64,000 bases of DNA, taken from assembly GCF_004683905.1 (NCBI RefSeq), contig NZ_CP038438.1, positions 1,922,001 to 1,986,000 on the forward strand, given 5' to 3'. The stretch comes from Pseudomonas fluorescens. Lineage in GTDB: Bacteria > Pseudomonadota > Gammaproteobacteria > Pseudomonadales > Pseudomonadaceae. This document shows positions 52,137 through 60,933 of the stretch, in pieces (positions within the stretch are counted from its first letter, which is position 1; every line of letters starts with the position of its first letter). Under the pieces are notes generated by a model that saw nothing but the letters and a program-made list of their open reading frames with translations, had not been told where the DNA came from and searched no databases. Made by a program: the position numbers and the translations under genes.

Positions 52137-52832
52137 ATGAATGCACCGATGAAGACGTTTGGCCCGATCAAGGCCGTGATTTTCGACATGGACGGTTTGC
52201 TGCTGGACACCGAAGGCATCTACACCGAGGTCACCTCGCTCATCGCCGAGCGTTACGGGCGGACCTTCGACTGGAGCATCAAACAGAACATCATCGGTCG
52301 CGGGGCCAATGATCTGGCGAACTACGTGGTGCAGGCGCTGGATCTGCCGATCAGCGCCGAAGAGTTTCTGCTGATCCGCGAACCACTGATGCGTGAACGC
52401 TTTCCCAAGGCCCAGGCCATGCCGGGCGCGGAGGAGCTGATTCGTCACCTCAAGGCGCACAACATTCCGATCGCCGTGGGCACCAGTTCGTCGCGGCAGT
52501 CGTTCGGCCAGAAAACCACCTTGCACCGCGACTGGTTTGCCCTGTTCGATTTCATCGTCACCGCCGACGACCCGGAAGTTGGCGCAGCAAAACCGGCGCC
52601 GGACATCTTTCTCACCGCCGCCCGGCGTCTGGGTGTAGCGCCTGAAGACTGTCTGGTCTTCGAGGATTCGCCGTTTGGCGTCACCGCCGCGAAAGCGGCG
52701 GGAATGACTGCCATTGCGATTCCCGACGCGGCCATGGCCGATGAAAAATACGCGCATGCCGACGGGATTCTGCGCACGCTCAAGGCGTTCACCCCGAGTG
52801 CCTGCGGTTTGCCGGCGCTGGAATGGGCTTGA
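52137..52832 (+). CDS. HAD phosphatase (HDHD1/GS1-like)
   Basis: A 231-residue HAD-IA hydrolase. Motif I is VIFDMDGLLLDTE, motif II AVGTSSSRQSF, motif III near GAAKPAPDIFL and motif IV LVFEDSPFGVTAAKAAGM. This subgroup includes pseudouridine 5'-phosphatase and sugar-phosphate phosphatases; the exact substrate is open. Three nearby ATG codons are possible; 52137 gives the natural NAPMKTFGPIKAVIF start. It is convergent with the SDR gene across a terminator. Confidence 0.9.
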   Translation: MNAPMKTFGPIKAVIFDMDGLLLDTEGIYTEVTSLIAERYGRTFDWSIKQNIIGRGANDLANYVVQALDLPISAEEFLLIREPLMRERFPKAQAMPGAEELIRHLKAHNIPIAVGTSSSRQSFGQKTTLHRDWFALFDFIVTADDPEVGAAKPAPDIFLTAARRLGVAPEDCLVFEDSPFGVTAAKAAGMTAIAIPDAAMADEKYAHADGILRTLKAFTPSACGLPALEWA

Positions 52833-52852
52833 TCAGCCAATAAGCGCCGATA

Positions 52853-52897
52853 AAAAAACGCCGCCCTCTGTAAGGAGGCGCGGCGTTTTTTGTATCC
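52853..52897. terminator. Bidirectional terminator between HAD and SDR genes
   Basis: AAAAAACGCCGC/GCGGCGTTTTTT-type arms around a shorter inner stem (CCTC/GAGG). It serves convergent genes. Confidence 0.85.
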
Positions 52898-52911
52898 GGG
52901 ATTCAGCGCAA

Positions 52912-53658
52912 TCAGGCGCCAAAACCACCGTCGATGGTCAGGCTGGCACCGGTGATGTAACCGGCTTCCGGGCCGACCAGATAAGCGACGAAACCGGCGA
53001 TTTCATCGGCGGTGCCGTAACGACCGACGGCCATCAGCGGGATCAGGCTCTCGGCGAAATCGCCATGGGCCGGGTTCATGTCAGTGTCGACCGGGCCGGG
53101 CTGCACGTTGTTGATGGTGATGCCGCGCGGGCCCAGATCACGGGCCAGGCCTTTGGTCAGGCCGACCAGTGCCGATTTGCTCATCGCGTACACCCCGCCA
53201 CCGCCGAAGGGCATGCGGTCGGCGTTGGTGCTGCCGATGTTGACGATGCGCGAGCCTTCGCCCATGTGTCTGGCGGCTTCCTGAGACGCGATGAACACGC
53301 TGCGCACGTTGATCGCCAGGGTCTGGTCGAAGTCTTCCAGTTTGAAGTCTTCCAGCGGCGCGATGGCCAGGACGCCGGCGTTGTTCACCAGAATATCCAG
53401 GCGGCCAAAGGCTTCGACGGTGGCGCTGACAGCATTGCGGATTGCGGCTTCATCGGCGCTGTCGGCCTTGATCGCCAAGGCTTTGCCGCCGCTGGCGGTG
53501 ATGCTGTTCTGCAACTCTTCGGCCTTGGCGGTGGAGCTGACGTAGGTGAATGCGACAGCGGCGCCTTCGGCGGCCAGGCGTTTGACGATGGCGGCGCCGA
53601 TACCACGGGAACCGCCTTGAATCAGAGCGACTTTGCCGCTGAGGTGTTGAGTGGTCAT
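52912..53658 (-). CDS. SDR-family NAD(P)-dependent oxidoreductase
   Basis: A 248-residue classical short-chain dehydrogenase. The cofactor motif is LIQGGSRGIGAAIVKRL, the structural motif LVNNAG and the active site NIGSTN (Ser) with YAMSKSAL (Tyr, Lys). The end is ITGASLTIDGGFGA. The Arg after the glycine motif suggests NADPH. It is divergent from a LysR gene, which probably controls it. The substrate is unknown. Confidence 0.93.
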   Translation of the reverse strand: MTTQHLSGKVALIQGGSRGIGAAIVKRLAAEGAAVAFTYVSSTAKAEELQNSITASGGKALAIKADSADEAAIRNAVSATVEAFGRLDILVNNAGVLAIAPLEDFKLEDFDQTLAINVRSVFIASQEAARHMGEGSRIVNIGSTNADRMPFGGGGVYAMSKSALVGLTKGLARDLGPRGITINNVQPGPVDTDMNPAHGDFAESLIPLMAVGRYGTADEIAGFVAYLVGPEAGYITGASLTIDGGFGA

Positions 53659-53784
53659 GTTCGATCTCCAGAAAATTCAAGGCGGGGTGCCTTGTTGTTG
53701 GAGCCGAGTATCGGCCTCGCATCGACAACCGTGTAGACCATGATTGCTATAGTCTGTGTAAACCAGAAGTTTATAGTGGCGATC

Positions 53785-54711
53785 ATGGAAACTTTCAGCA
53801 GCATCGAATGCTTCGTGCGCAGCGCCGAAGTCGGCAGCTTTGCCGAAGCCGCCCGGCGCTTGAGCCTGACCCCGGCCGCCGTCGGCAAGAGTGTGGCGAA
53901 GCTCGAGGTGCGGCTCGGTGTACGGCTGTTCCAGCGTAGTACACGCAGCCTGACCCTGACCGAGGCCGGCCAGCTGTTTTTGAGTCAGGTCAGTGGCAGT
54001 TTGACGACGATTCAGAATGCGGTGGCCAATCTGGCGAGTGTGGAGGGGCTGCCGGCGGGGACGTTGAAAGTCAGCATGGGCACGGTATTCGGGCGCTTGT
54101 ACATCGTGCCATTGCTGCAAGAATTTTTACGTCGGTTTCCGGCGATCAACCCTGACTGGCATTTTGATAACCGTCAGGTCGATTTGATTGGGCAGGGTTT
54201 CGATGCGGCGATTGGCGGCGGCTTTGAATTGCCCCAAGGCGTGGTCGCACGCAGATTGGCACCCGCGCATCGTGTGTTGGTCGCATCTGCTGACTATCTG
54301 CAAAGGCACGAAGCGATCGCCGAACCTGATGACCTGCAACGTCACGATGGCATCCTGATTCGTTCGCCGCAGACCGGTCGAGTGCGCTCCTGGCAGTTGA
54401 TCAGTGGCCGCAGTCAGCTCTGTCAGCCCTTGACCCTCAAGACGCGAATGACCATGAGCGACTCCGAAGCCGCCTGCGCTACGGCAGCACAAGGGCTGGG
54501 CATCGCGCTGGTCAGCATGCCGTTTGCCGTGGGTTACCTCGAGGCCGGCACATTGCAACGCGTGCTGCCGGACTGGTACATCGATGACGGCAACATTTCG
54601 ATCTATTACGCCGAGCATAAATTGTTGCCGGGCAAGACTCGGGCGTTTGTCGATTTTGTGATTGAGCAGTTTGCAGAGCGAGGGTTGGCTCGGCGGTTCA
54701 GTGCTTTCTGA
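53785..54711 (+). CDS. LysR-family transcriptional regulator
   Basis: A 308-residue LysR regulator. The N-terminal helix-turn-helix is VRSAEVGSFAEAARRLSLTPAAVGKSVAKLE, followed by the linker and a periplasmic-binding-like ligand domain. The ATG at 53785 begins the HTH; a longer frame upstream runs through the promoter region. The divergent SDR gene 127 bp away is the likely target. Confidence 0.93.
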   Translation: METFSSIECFVRSAEVGSFAEAARRLSLTPAAVGKSVAKLEVRLGVRLFQRSTRSLTLTEAGQLFLSQVSGSLTTIQNAVANLASVEGLPAGTLKVSMGTVFGRLYIVPLLQEFLRRFPAINPDWHFDNRQVDLIGQGFDAAIGGGFELPQGVVARRLAPAHRVLVASADYLQRHEAIAEPDDLQRHDGILIRSPQTGRVRSWQLISGRSQLCQPLTLKTRMTMSDSEAACATAAQGLGIALVSMPFAVGYLEAGTLQRVLPDWYIDDGNISIYYAEHKLLPGKTRAFVDFVIEQFAERGLARRFSAF

Positions 54712-54737
54712 GCAAGACGTGGCACCGAGTTGACCCA

Positions 54738-54812
54738 TTCGCGAGCAAGCCCGCTCCCACATTGGATTTGTGAACGCCACAGATCCAATGTGGGAGCGGG
54801 CTTGCTCGCGAA
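54738..54812. repeat. REP doublet (GTGGGAGCGGGCTTGCTCGCGA family)
   Basis: Inverted pair between the convergent LysR and racemase-family genes. Confidence 0.9.
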
Positions 54813-54840
54813 GGATACGACTCGGTATTCGTCTGTGAAC

Positions 54841-55569
54841 TCAGCGAGCAAACCGCTCCGCCCAGCCAATGATCTGCTTCGGCCGTGGCGTCGCGTAAGT
54901 CCGCACCTTGGACGTCGACAACCCCAGCCGCACCAGCGATTCAGCAATGGTCACCGCCGCCGTCACGCCATCCACCACCGGCACCCCGGTGCGGCGACGA
55001 ATCTGTTCATCCAGCCCGGCCATGCCGCCGCAGCCCAAGCAAATCACCTCGGCCTTGTCCTGAGTCACCGCCAGTTCCGCTTGTTGCACGATGGCTTCCA
55101 GTGCGCGCTGTGGTTCGTGCTCCAGCTCCAGCACCGCAAGACCACTGGCCCGCACCGAGGCACAGCGATCCCACAGGCCCGAGAGTTTCAGCCGGTCCTC
55201 GATCAGCGGCACGGTGCGATCCAGCGTGGTCACCACCGAATAGGCGTGACCGAGAAACATCGCGGTACTGGCGGCGGCGTCGGTGATGTCCACTACCGGC
55301 ACGTTGAGCAGTTCCTGCAAACCTTCGCGACCGTGTTCGCCGTAACCGGCCTGAATCACCGCGTCGAACGGTTGGTCGTAGGACATCACCCGGTCCATCA
55401 CGGCGATGGCCGCCAGGTAACTTTCGAAATTGCCTTCCACCGAGTCGGCGCCGAAGAACGGCGTGAGGCCGACGATCTCCGTACCGGGAGACGCGACGGC
55501 CTGCGCCGAGCGGGCGATGGCCTGGGTGATGGATTCGGTGGTGTTGACGTTGACCACAAGAATACGCAT
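54841..55569 (-). CDS. Asp/Glu/hydantoin racemase-family protein with one catalytic Cys
   Basis: A 242-residue protein of the Asp/Glu/hydantoin racemase superfamily (start LVVNVNTTESIT). The second catalytic Cys is present (VICLGCGGMAG, C180). At the first Cys position the sequence reads VIQAGYGEHGREG, with Gly75 where racemases have Cys. A racemase needs both; a single Cys with Gly at the first site is the pattern of arylmalonate decarboxylase. It is encoded 53 bp after an NCS1 transporter, so it may act on an imported hydantoin or allantoin-like compound. An allantoin racemase role is possible but not supported by the residues seen. Confidence 0.8.
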   Translation of the reverse strand: MRILVVNVNTTESITQAIARSAQAVASPGTEIVGLTPFFGADSVEGNFESYLAAIAVMDRVMSYDQPFDAVIQAGYGEHGREGLQELLNVPVVDITDAAASTAMFLGHAYSVVTTLDRTVPLIEDRLKLSGLWDRCASVRASGLAVLELEHEPQRALEAIVQQAELAVTQDKAEVICLGCGGMAGLDEQIRRRTGVPVVDGVTAAVTIAESLVRLGLSTSKVRTYATPRPKQIIGWAERFAR

Positions 55570-55622
55570 GGGAAGTCCTTATTGCGGGCAGTTCAGCGGC
55601 CCAAACCCGGGCCGCAAGGAAG

Positions 55623-57161
55623 TTAATGGCTGACGTTGTCGACGGCGATCGATTCGCCGCTGACGTCGGCGTAGTGCGGCTGACGTTTGGCGATGATCAG
55701 GTAGAGCATCGCGGCAATGCCGGCGCCCACCAGCCAGGAGAACGGCGAGATGCTGTGGAAGCCCGGCACCAGCGCCAGGACAATGGCGATCAGCGCTGCC
55801 GGAATGAACGCCGCCACCGCGCGGAAATTCACTCCGTGGCTGTAGTAATAAGCGCCGTTGGGATCTTCGCTGTACAACTGCGGGACGTTGATCCTGCCTT
55901 TGCGGATCAGCCAGTAGTCGACCATGATCACCCCGTACAGCGGGCCGAGCAGGGCGCCGAGACCTGAGAGGAAATACACGATCACCAGCGGGCTGTTGTA
56001 GAGGTTCCACGGCAGGATCAGCACGGCGATGGTCGCGCTGATCAGCCCGGCGCGGCGGAAGGTCAGGTACTTCGGCGCCAGGTTGCTGAGGACGAACGCC
56101 GGGGCGACGAAGTTGGCCATGATGTTCACCGCCACGGTGACGATCAGGAACGCCAGGCAACCCAGTACCAGGAAAAACGTGTTGGGGATCGAAGCGATGA
56201 TTTCGGTCGGGCTTTCGATGATCCGCCCGTTGATCTGAAATTGCGCACCGCAGAGCAGGACGGTGATGGCGGCGAATACCAGTATGTTCACCGGCAGGCC
56301 CCAGAAATTGCCGACCTTGATGGTCTTGCGGCACGGCGAAGAACGCGCAAAGTCACAGAAATTCAGGATCAGCGTGCCGTAGATCGCCAGCCACAAGGCG
56401 CCGCCGGCAAAGATGTTGCGCCACATTTCGCCACCGCTCAGCGGTTCGCGGATCGACCAGGCAATGGTCGCGTTGGCCTGGGTGTACATCCACGCGGCGA
56501 GGGCGGCGACGGTCAGCAGAATCACCGGGCCGGCAAAAGCCTCGTAACGGCGAACCATTTCCATGCCGTAGGCGAGAATCGCCAGCTGCACGAACCAGAT
56601 CGCTACGAAGCACACCCAGCCCAGCGTCGACAGGCCGAGAATCGAGTTGTGGTCGTAATCGGCGAAACCGGGGTGAATCGCCGTCAGCAGCACGCGAAAC
56701 ACTACCGACGCCAGATACGTCTGAATCCCGAACCAGGCGATGGCGATCACCGCGCGAATCAACGCCGGAATCTGCGCGCCGTGGATGCCGAAACTGATCC
56801 GGCTGATCACCGGAAACGGCACCCCGGTTTTCTGCCCCATGTAGCCGGACAGGTTCATGAAGAAGTACACCAGAGCGGCGCCGATCCCCAGCGACAGCAG
56901 AATCTGCCAGCCGCCCAGGCCCAACGCATACAGACCGATGGCGAACGAGTAGTTGGCGATGTTGTGCACATCGTTGGTCCACAGGGCGAAGATGCTGTAT
57001 TTGCCCCAGCGCCGACCTTCGGCCCGGGTCGGTGCCAGGTCGCGGTTGTGCAGGCGCGGGCTGAGTTGTAACGGTTCGGCCAGACCCGTGTCGGGTATTG
57101 GCTGGTCGAGGGCAGAGGCGGGCAGATTCAGCGCGATGTTGTTGGAGAGACTTGTACGCAT
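55623..57161 (-). CDS. NCS1 nucleobase/hydantoin/allantoin transporter
   Basis: A 512-residue inner-membrane symporter of the NCS1 family (LeuT-like fold, about 12 helices). Typical are WGKYSIFALWTNDVHNIANYSFAIGL, YMGQKTGVPFPVISRISFG and YLIIAKRQ-type ending. Family members take up allantoin, hydantoins, uracil or cytosine. The ATG at 57161 was chosen because the cytoplasmic N-terminus starts there; an upstream extension lacks family similarity. A perfect 16-bp palindrome containing TTGTATACAA lies 167 bp upstream. It is co-oriented with the racemase-family gene. Confidence 0.9.
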   Translation of the reverse strand: MRTSLSNNIALNLPASALDQPIPDTGLAEPLQLSPRLHNRDLAPTRAEGRRWGKYSIFALWTNDVHNIANYSFAIGLYALGLGGWQILLSLGIGAALVYFFMNLSGYMGQKTGVPFPVISRISFGIHGAQIPALIRAVIAIAWFGIQTYLASVVFRVLLTAIHPGFADYDHNSILGLSTLGWVCFVAIWFVQLAILAYGMEMVRRYEAFAGPVILLTVAALAAWMYTQANATIAWSIREPLSGGEMWRNIFAGGALWLAIYGTLILNFCDFARSSPCRKTIKVGNFWGLPVNILVFAAITVLLCGAQFQINGRIIESPTEIIASIPNTFFLVLGCLAFLIVTVAVNIMANFVAPAFVLSNLAPKYLTFRRAGLISATIAVLILPWNLYNSPLVIVYFLSGLGALLGPLYGVIMVDYWLIRKGRINVPQLYSEDPNGAYYYSHGVNFRAVAAFIPAALIAIVLALVPGFHSISPFSWLVGAGIAAMLYLIIAKRQPHYADVSGESIAVDNVSH

Positions 57162-57327
57162 TCCGGCAGGCTCCTGATGGGCGGGGCCGCGATGACTGTG
57201 CATGAGCTCAGTGCTCGACAAATCTTCGTCGCGGCCAGCAAACATCACTGGTTATGGGGCATCTGCAGCCTGTACGGGATAGGGCGCTTCAGGCTTGCGG
57301 ATCGAAAGTGTGGATTGATGTTTTGCA

Positions 57328-57343
57328 GTTTTGTATACAAAAC
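57328..57343. promoter_or_regulatory. Candidate operator GTTTTGTATACAAAAC
   Basis: A perfect 16-bp palindrome whose inner 10 bases equal the site at 9291-9300 before puuE. It lies upstream of the NCS1 transporter gene. Confidence 0.65.
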
Positions 57344-57629
57344 ATGTATGCACCAAAGCCAGATCTGTGCCAATCAGCGATCTATGCAGCGCTCTGCTCA
57401 TTTCGAAAAGTTATCGATGAGCGCTAAGTGTTTGAAAATAATTGGTTATAAATTGACCGATTGAACAGGTATTTATTTTTTGCGGGGGATTTTGCGGAGG
57501 TGGCAGAGCGCAGGGGAATTCAGCAGGGATGTAACTTTTCAGGGCGTAAAAGCAAAAAGTGCACACATAAATGGCACCGATGGTGACATTCGTGTGTACA
57601 CATTTTTTTTCATGGCACCACGAAGCAAA

Positions 57630-57719
57630 TGTGGGAGCGGGCTTGCTCGCGAAGGCATCTTCCCAGTCAACAAATTCGCTGACTGACAGACCGCTTTCGC
57701 GAGCAAGCCCGCTCCCACA
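57630..57719. repeat. REP doublet (GTGGGAGCGGGCTTGCTCGCGA family)
   Basis: Inverted pair just past the cysH stop on the minus strand. Confidence 0.9.
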
Positions 57720-57744
57720 GGGGGAGACATCATTGGGGCGAGAT

Positions 57745-58479
57745 TTACGCCTTGCTGATGATATTCCCCGCATGCAGCCCGCACTCTTTCTGCGTCGCTT
57801 CTTCCCACCACCAGCGGCCTTCGCGCTCGTGCTGGTTCGGCAGCACCGGGCGGGTGCACGGTTCGCAGCCGATGCTGATGAAGCCGCGTTCATGCAGGCT
57901 GTTGTACGGCAGTTCGAGCATGCGGATGTAACCCCAGATCTCTTCGCTGGTCATCTGCGCCAGCGGGTTGAACTTGTACAGGGTGCGTTCGGGCGTGGAG
58001 AACGCGGTGTCGATCTCCAGCACCGCCACGGCGCTGCGGGTGCCCGGGCTCTGGTCGCGGCGCTGGCCGGTGGCCCAGGCTTTGACGCCGGACAGTTTGC
58101 GCCGCAGCGGTTCGATCTTGCGGATGCCGCAGCATTCGCCATGGCCGTCCTTATAGAAGCTGAACAGGCCTTTTTCCTTCACGAACGGTTCCAGCTTCGT
58201 GTAGTCCGGCGACACCAGTTCGATATCGATCTTGTAGTGCTCGCGCACCTGATCGATGAAGCGATAGGTTTCCGGATGCAGGCGGCCGGTGTCGAGGCTG
58301 AACACCTTGACGTTCTTGTTCAGCTTCCAGGCCATGTCCACCAGCACCACATCCTCGGCACCACTGAAAGATATCCACAGCTCGTCACCGAACTCGGCGA
58401 ACGCGAGTTTCAGGATGTCTTGGGCGGATTTGTTGGCATAGGTCGTGGCGAGTTCCACGACATCGAACGTTGGGCTCAT
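57745..58479 (-). CDS. cysH: Adenylyl-sulfate (APS) reductase
   Basis: A 244-residue assimilatory APS reductase, which reduces activated sulfate to sulfite. The Cys pairs that hold the [4Fe-4S] cluster are seen in [17 protein letters not shown] and in [18 protein letters not shown]; their presence marks the APS (not PAPS) type. The P-loop-like [13 protein letters not shown] is typical. The final catalytic Cys lies in TQKECGLH at the end. The ATG at 58479 has AGGAAG upstream. It is divergent from thrH. Confidence 0.95.
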   Translation of the reverse strand: MSPTFDVVELATTYANKSAQDILKLAFAEFGDELWISFSGAEDVVLVDMAWKLNKNVKVFSLDTGRLHPETYRFIDQVREHYKIDIELVSPDYTKLEPFVKEKGLFSFYKDGHGECCGIRKIEPLRRKLSGVKAWATGQRRDQSPGTRSAVAVLEIDTAFSTPERTLYKFNPLAQMTSEEIWGYIRMLELPYNSLHERGFISIGCEPCTRPVLPNQHEREGRWWWEEATQKECGLHAGNIISKA

Positions 58480-58642
58480 CAGGGCGGCTTCCTACAGGTC
58501 GGTGGCGCTGGGCGCTCTATATGGCGGCGATGGTAACAAAAAGCGGCGGAGTAGGGTGTGCCCGCTGCGTTGCGCGGTGGCGGGGGAGTCGCTAGAGTTC
58601 GGGCTCGCTCGACTCAATAATCACTACAAACGGGAGTGTCTT

Positions 58643-59260
58643 GTGGAAATTGCTTGCCTGGATCTTGAAGGGGTACTGGTGCCGGAAATCTGGATCGCCT
58701 TCGCCGAAAAAACCGGAATCGAATCCCTCAAGGCCACCACCCGGGACATTCCCGATTACGACGTGCTGATGCAGCAGCGCCTGCGCATCCTCGACGAGCA
58801 CGGCCTGAAGCTCTCGGACATCCAGGAAGTGATCGCCACCCTCAAGCCGCTGGACGGCGCGGTGGAGTTCGTCGACTGGCTGCGCGAGCGCTTTCAGGTG
58901 GTGATTCTCTCGGACACTTTCTACGAATTCTCCCAGCCGCTGATGCGGCAACTGGGCTTCCCGACCTTGCTCTGCCATCGCCTGATCACGGACGACAGCG
59001 GGCGAGTGACCAGCTATCAATTGCGTCAGAAAGATCCCAAGCGTCAGTCGGTGCTGGCGTTCAAAAGCCTGTACTACCGGGTAATTGCGGCGGGAGATTC
59101 GTATAACGACACGAGCATGCTGGGCGAGGCGGACGCGGGGATTCTGTTTCATGCGCCGGACAACGTGATTCGCGAGTTCCCGCAGTTTCCGGCGGTGCAT
59201 ACGTTTGTCGAGTTGAAGCAGGAATTCCTCAAAGCCTCAAACCGGGATTTGAGTTTGTAA
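58643..59260 (+). CDS. thrH: Phosphoserine phosphatase / homoserine kinase ThrH
   Basis: A 205-residue HAD-fold enzyme that in P. aeruginosa can dephosphorylate phosphoserine and move the phosphate to homoserine. The nucleophile motif is CLDLEGVLVPEIW; other HAD motifs are VVILSDTFYEF and VIAAGDSYNDTSML. The start is a GTG at 58643 with GGGAG upstream. The length matches ThrH. It is cytoplasmic and links serine and threonine synthesis. Confidence 0.95.
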   Translation: MEIACLDLEGVLVPEIWIAFAEKTGIESLKATTRDIPDYDVLMQQRLRILDEHGLKLSDIQEVIATLKPLDGAVEFVDWLRERFQVVILSDTFYEFSQPLMRQLGFPTLLCHRLITDDSGRVTSYQLRQKDPKRQSVLAFKSLYYRVIAAGDSYNDTSMLGEADAGILFHAPDNVIREFPQFPAVHTFVELKQEFLKASNRDLSL

Positions 59261-59269
59261 TTACAACAT

Positions 59270-59364
59270 TGTGGCGAGGGAGCTTGCTCCCGCTCGGCTG
59301 CGCAGCAGTCGTAAGATTTTGGGGAGCGCTTCGCACTCCAGCGGGAGCAAGCTCCCTCGCCACA
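59270..59364. repeat. REP doublet (GTGGCGAGGGAGCTTGCTCCCGCT family)
   Basis: Inverted pair between convergent thrH and pabB. Confidence 0.9.
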
Positions 59365-59369
59365 AAAAG

Positions 59370-60713
59370 TTATAGGTTTTGCAGGGTATCGAGGAGGATT
59401 CTGACCTTGGTAATCGACTCCTGATACTCCGCCTGCCAGTCCGAATCGGCCACGATCCCGCCACCACCCCAGCAGCACACCTGCCCATCCTTGACCAACA
59501 GACTGCGAATCGCGATGGAACTGTCCATCTCGCCGCGTACGTCCAGGTACAGCAACGAACCGCAATACAAACCGCGCCGGGTCGGTTCCAGTTCGTCGAT
59601 GATCTGCATCGCACGGATCTTCGGTGCGCCGGTGATCGAGCCGCCGGGGAAGCTGCCAGCAATCAGATCCAGCGCATCGCGATCCTCGGCCAGTTCACCG
59701 GTCACGCTGCTGACCAGGTGATGCACATTCGGATAGCTTTCCAGGCTGAACAGCTCTGGCACTCGCACCGAACCAATCCGGCAGGTGCGGCCGAGGTCGT
59801 TGCGCAGCAGGTCGACGATCATCAGGTTTTCCGCGCGATCCTTGGGGCTGGCCAGCAGTTGGGCGGCGTTGGCGGCGTCTTCGGCCGGCGTCAGGCCACG
59901 CGGGCGGGTGCCCTTGATCGGGCGGGTTTCCACTTGGCGTTGGCTGACTTTGACGAAGCGCTCGGGCGACAGGCTCAACACTGCGTCGCCGTCGGGCAGG
60001 CTCTGGAAACCGGAAAACGGCGTCGGGCAGGCCTCGCGCAACGCGCAATAGGCCAGCCACGGATCGCCCTGACACGGTGCGCGGAAACGCTGGGCGAAGT
60101 TGACCTGATAGCAGTCGCCGGCCTGGATGTATTGATGAATGCGTTCCAGCGCCTGGCGATAGTCATCGGCCGACAGGTCGGCGGTCATCGGCGTGTCCAG
60201 CTTGAACGGCGTCAGCGGCGCTGAAGTCGGTTGGCTGAACAGCGCGATCAGCCGTTGCCGCTCGCTGTCGGCCAGTGACGGGTGAAATATCAGTTGGCTG
60301 GTGGCGGTCTGGTGGTCGCTGATCAGCGCCCAGTCGTACAGGCCGAACCGCGCGTCGGGCAGTTGCAGATCATCCCGGGCCTGGCTCGGCAGGTGTTCCA
60401 GATGCCGGCCAAAGTCGTAGCTCAGATAGCCGATCAGGCCGCCGGCGAATGGCAGGTCATATTCGCCAGGCAGCTGCGCCTCGCCCAGACGGCTCAGATT
60501 ATCGCGCAGGCGTTGCAGGAAAACGCTGCCGCTTTCGTCGGGCAACACCGCCAGTTGTTCCAGCGGCCAGGCGCTGAGCAGGTCAAAACGGCCACGGTCG
60601 GCACTCGGCCGGCCGCTGTCGAGCAGCACGGCGCCGGGCGCATGGCGGATGGCCGCGAAGTAGTCGGCGGGGTTGGCGCGGTAGGGCAGCGGGTGTACGG
60701 AACAGGTCAACAT
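59370..60713 (-). CDS. pabB: Aminodeoxychorismate synthase component I
   Basis: A 447-residue chorismate-binding enzyme that makes 4-amino-4-deoxychorismate, the precursor of para-aminobenzoate for folate. Seen are the conserved FSLSPERF-like segment (AVLSLSPERFVKVSQ), the Lys motif RPIKGTRPRG typical of PabB, NLMIVDLLRNDLGR and GSFPGGSITGAPKIRAM. The ATG at 60713 begins the conserved N-terminus. Its substrate comes from AroC and its product joins the pathway started by FolE, both encoded in this window. Confidence 0.95.
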   Translation of the reverse strand: MLTCSVHPLPYRANPADYFAAIRHAPGAVLLDSGRPSADRGRFDLLSAWPLEQLAVLPDESGSVFLQRLRDNLSRLGEAQLPGEYDLPFAGGLIGYLSYDFGRHLEHLPSQARDDLQLPDARFGLYDWALISDHQTATSQLIFHPSLADSERQRLIALFSQPTSAPLTPFKLDTPMTADLSADDYRQALERIHQYIQAGDCYQVNFAQRFRAPCQGDPWLAYCALREACPTPFSGFQSLPDGDAVLSLSPERFVKVSQRQVETRPIKGTRPRGLTPAEDAANAAQLLASPKDRAENLMIVDLLRNDLGRTCRIGSVRVPELFSLESYPNVHHLVSSVTGELAEDRDALDLIAGSFPGGSITGAPKIRAMQIIDELEPTRRGLYCGSLLYLDVRGEMDSSIAIRSLLVKDGQVCCWGGGGIVADSDWQAEYQESITKVRILLDTLQNL

Positions 60714-60786
60714 GGGCGGGGCAGATCGGCCATTGAGGCGGGGTGGGGATTGTAGTCCTCTCGGCTGCCAGATCAAAATCAAAAGC

Positions 60787-60933
60787 TACCCCCTCACCCC
60801 AGCCCTCTCCCCCAAGGGGGCGAGGGGGAAAGGGGGCGGATCTTCATGCTTTTCAAGTTCTGAGTTCGACTCGAACTTGCAGGTCGATGTACTTCGAGCA
60901 TCCAACACGGTCAGTCCCCTCTCCCTCCGGGAG
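60787..60933. repeat. Left part of a split intergenic repeat (CCCTCACCCCAGCCCTCTCCC family)
   Basis: A fifth repeat type. CCCTCACCCCAGCCCTCTCCC at about 60790-60810 is followed by CTCTCCCTCCGGGAG at 60919-60933. Its mate, GGGAGAGGGCTAGGGTGAGGGG, now lies at 62219-62240 on the far side of the insertion element. Confidence 0.75.
60929..60933. other. Target-site duplication GGGAG, left
   Basis: The five bases GGGAG directly before the element are repeated directly after it (62219-62223), as expected for a 5-bp staggered insertion. Confidence 0.85.

Larger units (their letters stand above)
57162..57744. other. Intergenic region upstream of NCS1 transporter
   Basis: A 583-bp spacer, AT-rich in part. 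It contains the palindrome at 57328-57343, a second palindrome TGTGTACACA at 57593-57602, and a REP doublet at 57630-57719. It also includes the cysH trailer. No gene was found. Confidence 0.6.

Noticed and set aside
57593..57602. TGTGTACACA as a fifth copy of the shared operator
   Set aside because: It differs from TTGTRTACAA at both ends and lies over 400 bp from the nearest start in either direction; it may be chance.
58480..58642. SAM or other sulfur-related riboswitch between cysH and thrH
   Set aside because: No recognisable aptamer core or terminator pair in the 163 bp.
807..59364. Regularly recurring short palindromes as a possible CRISPR array
   Set aside because: The copies are scattered over the whole window in inverted pairs, not in a direct-repeat array with spacers, and no cas gene is present.
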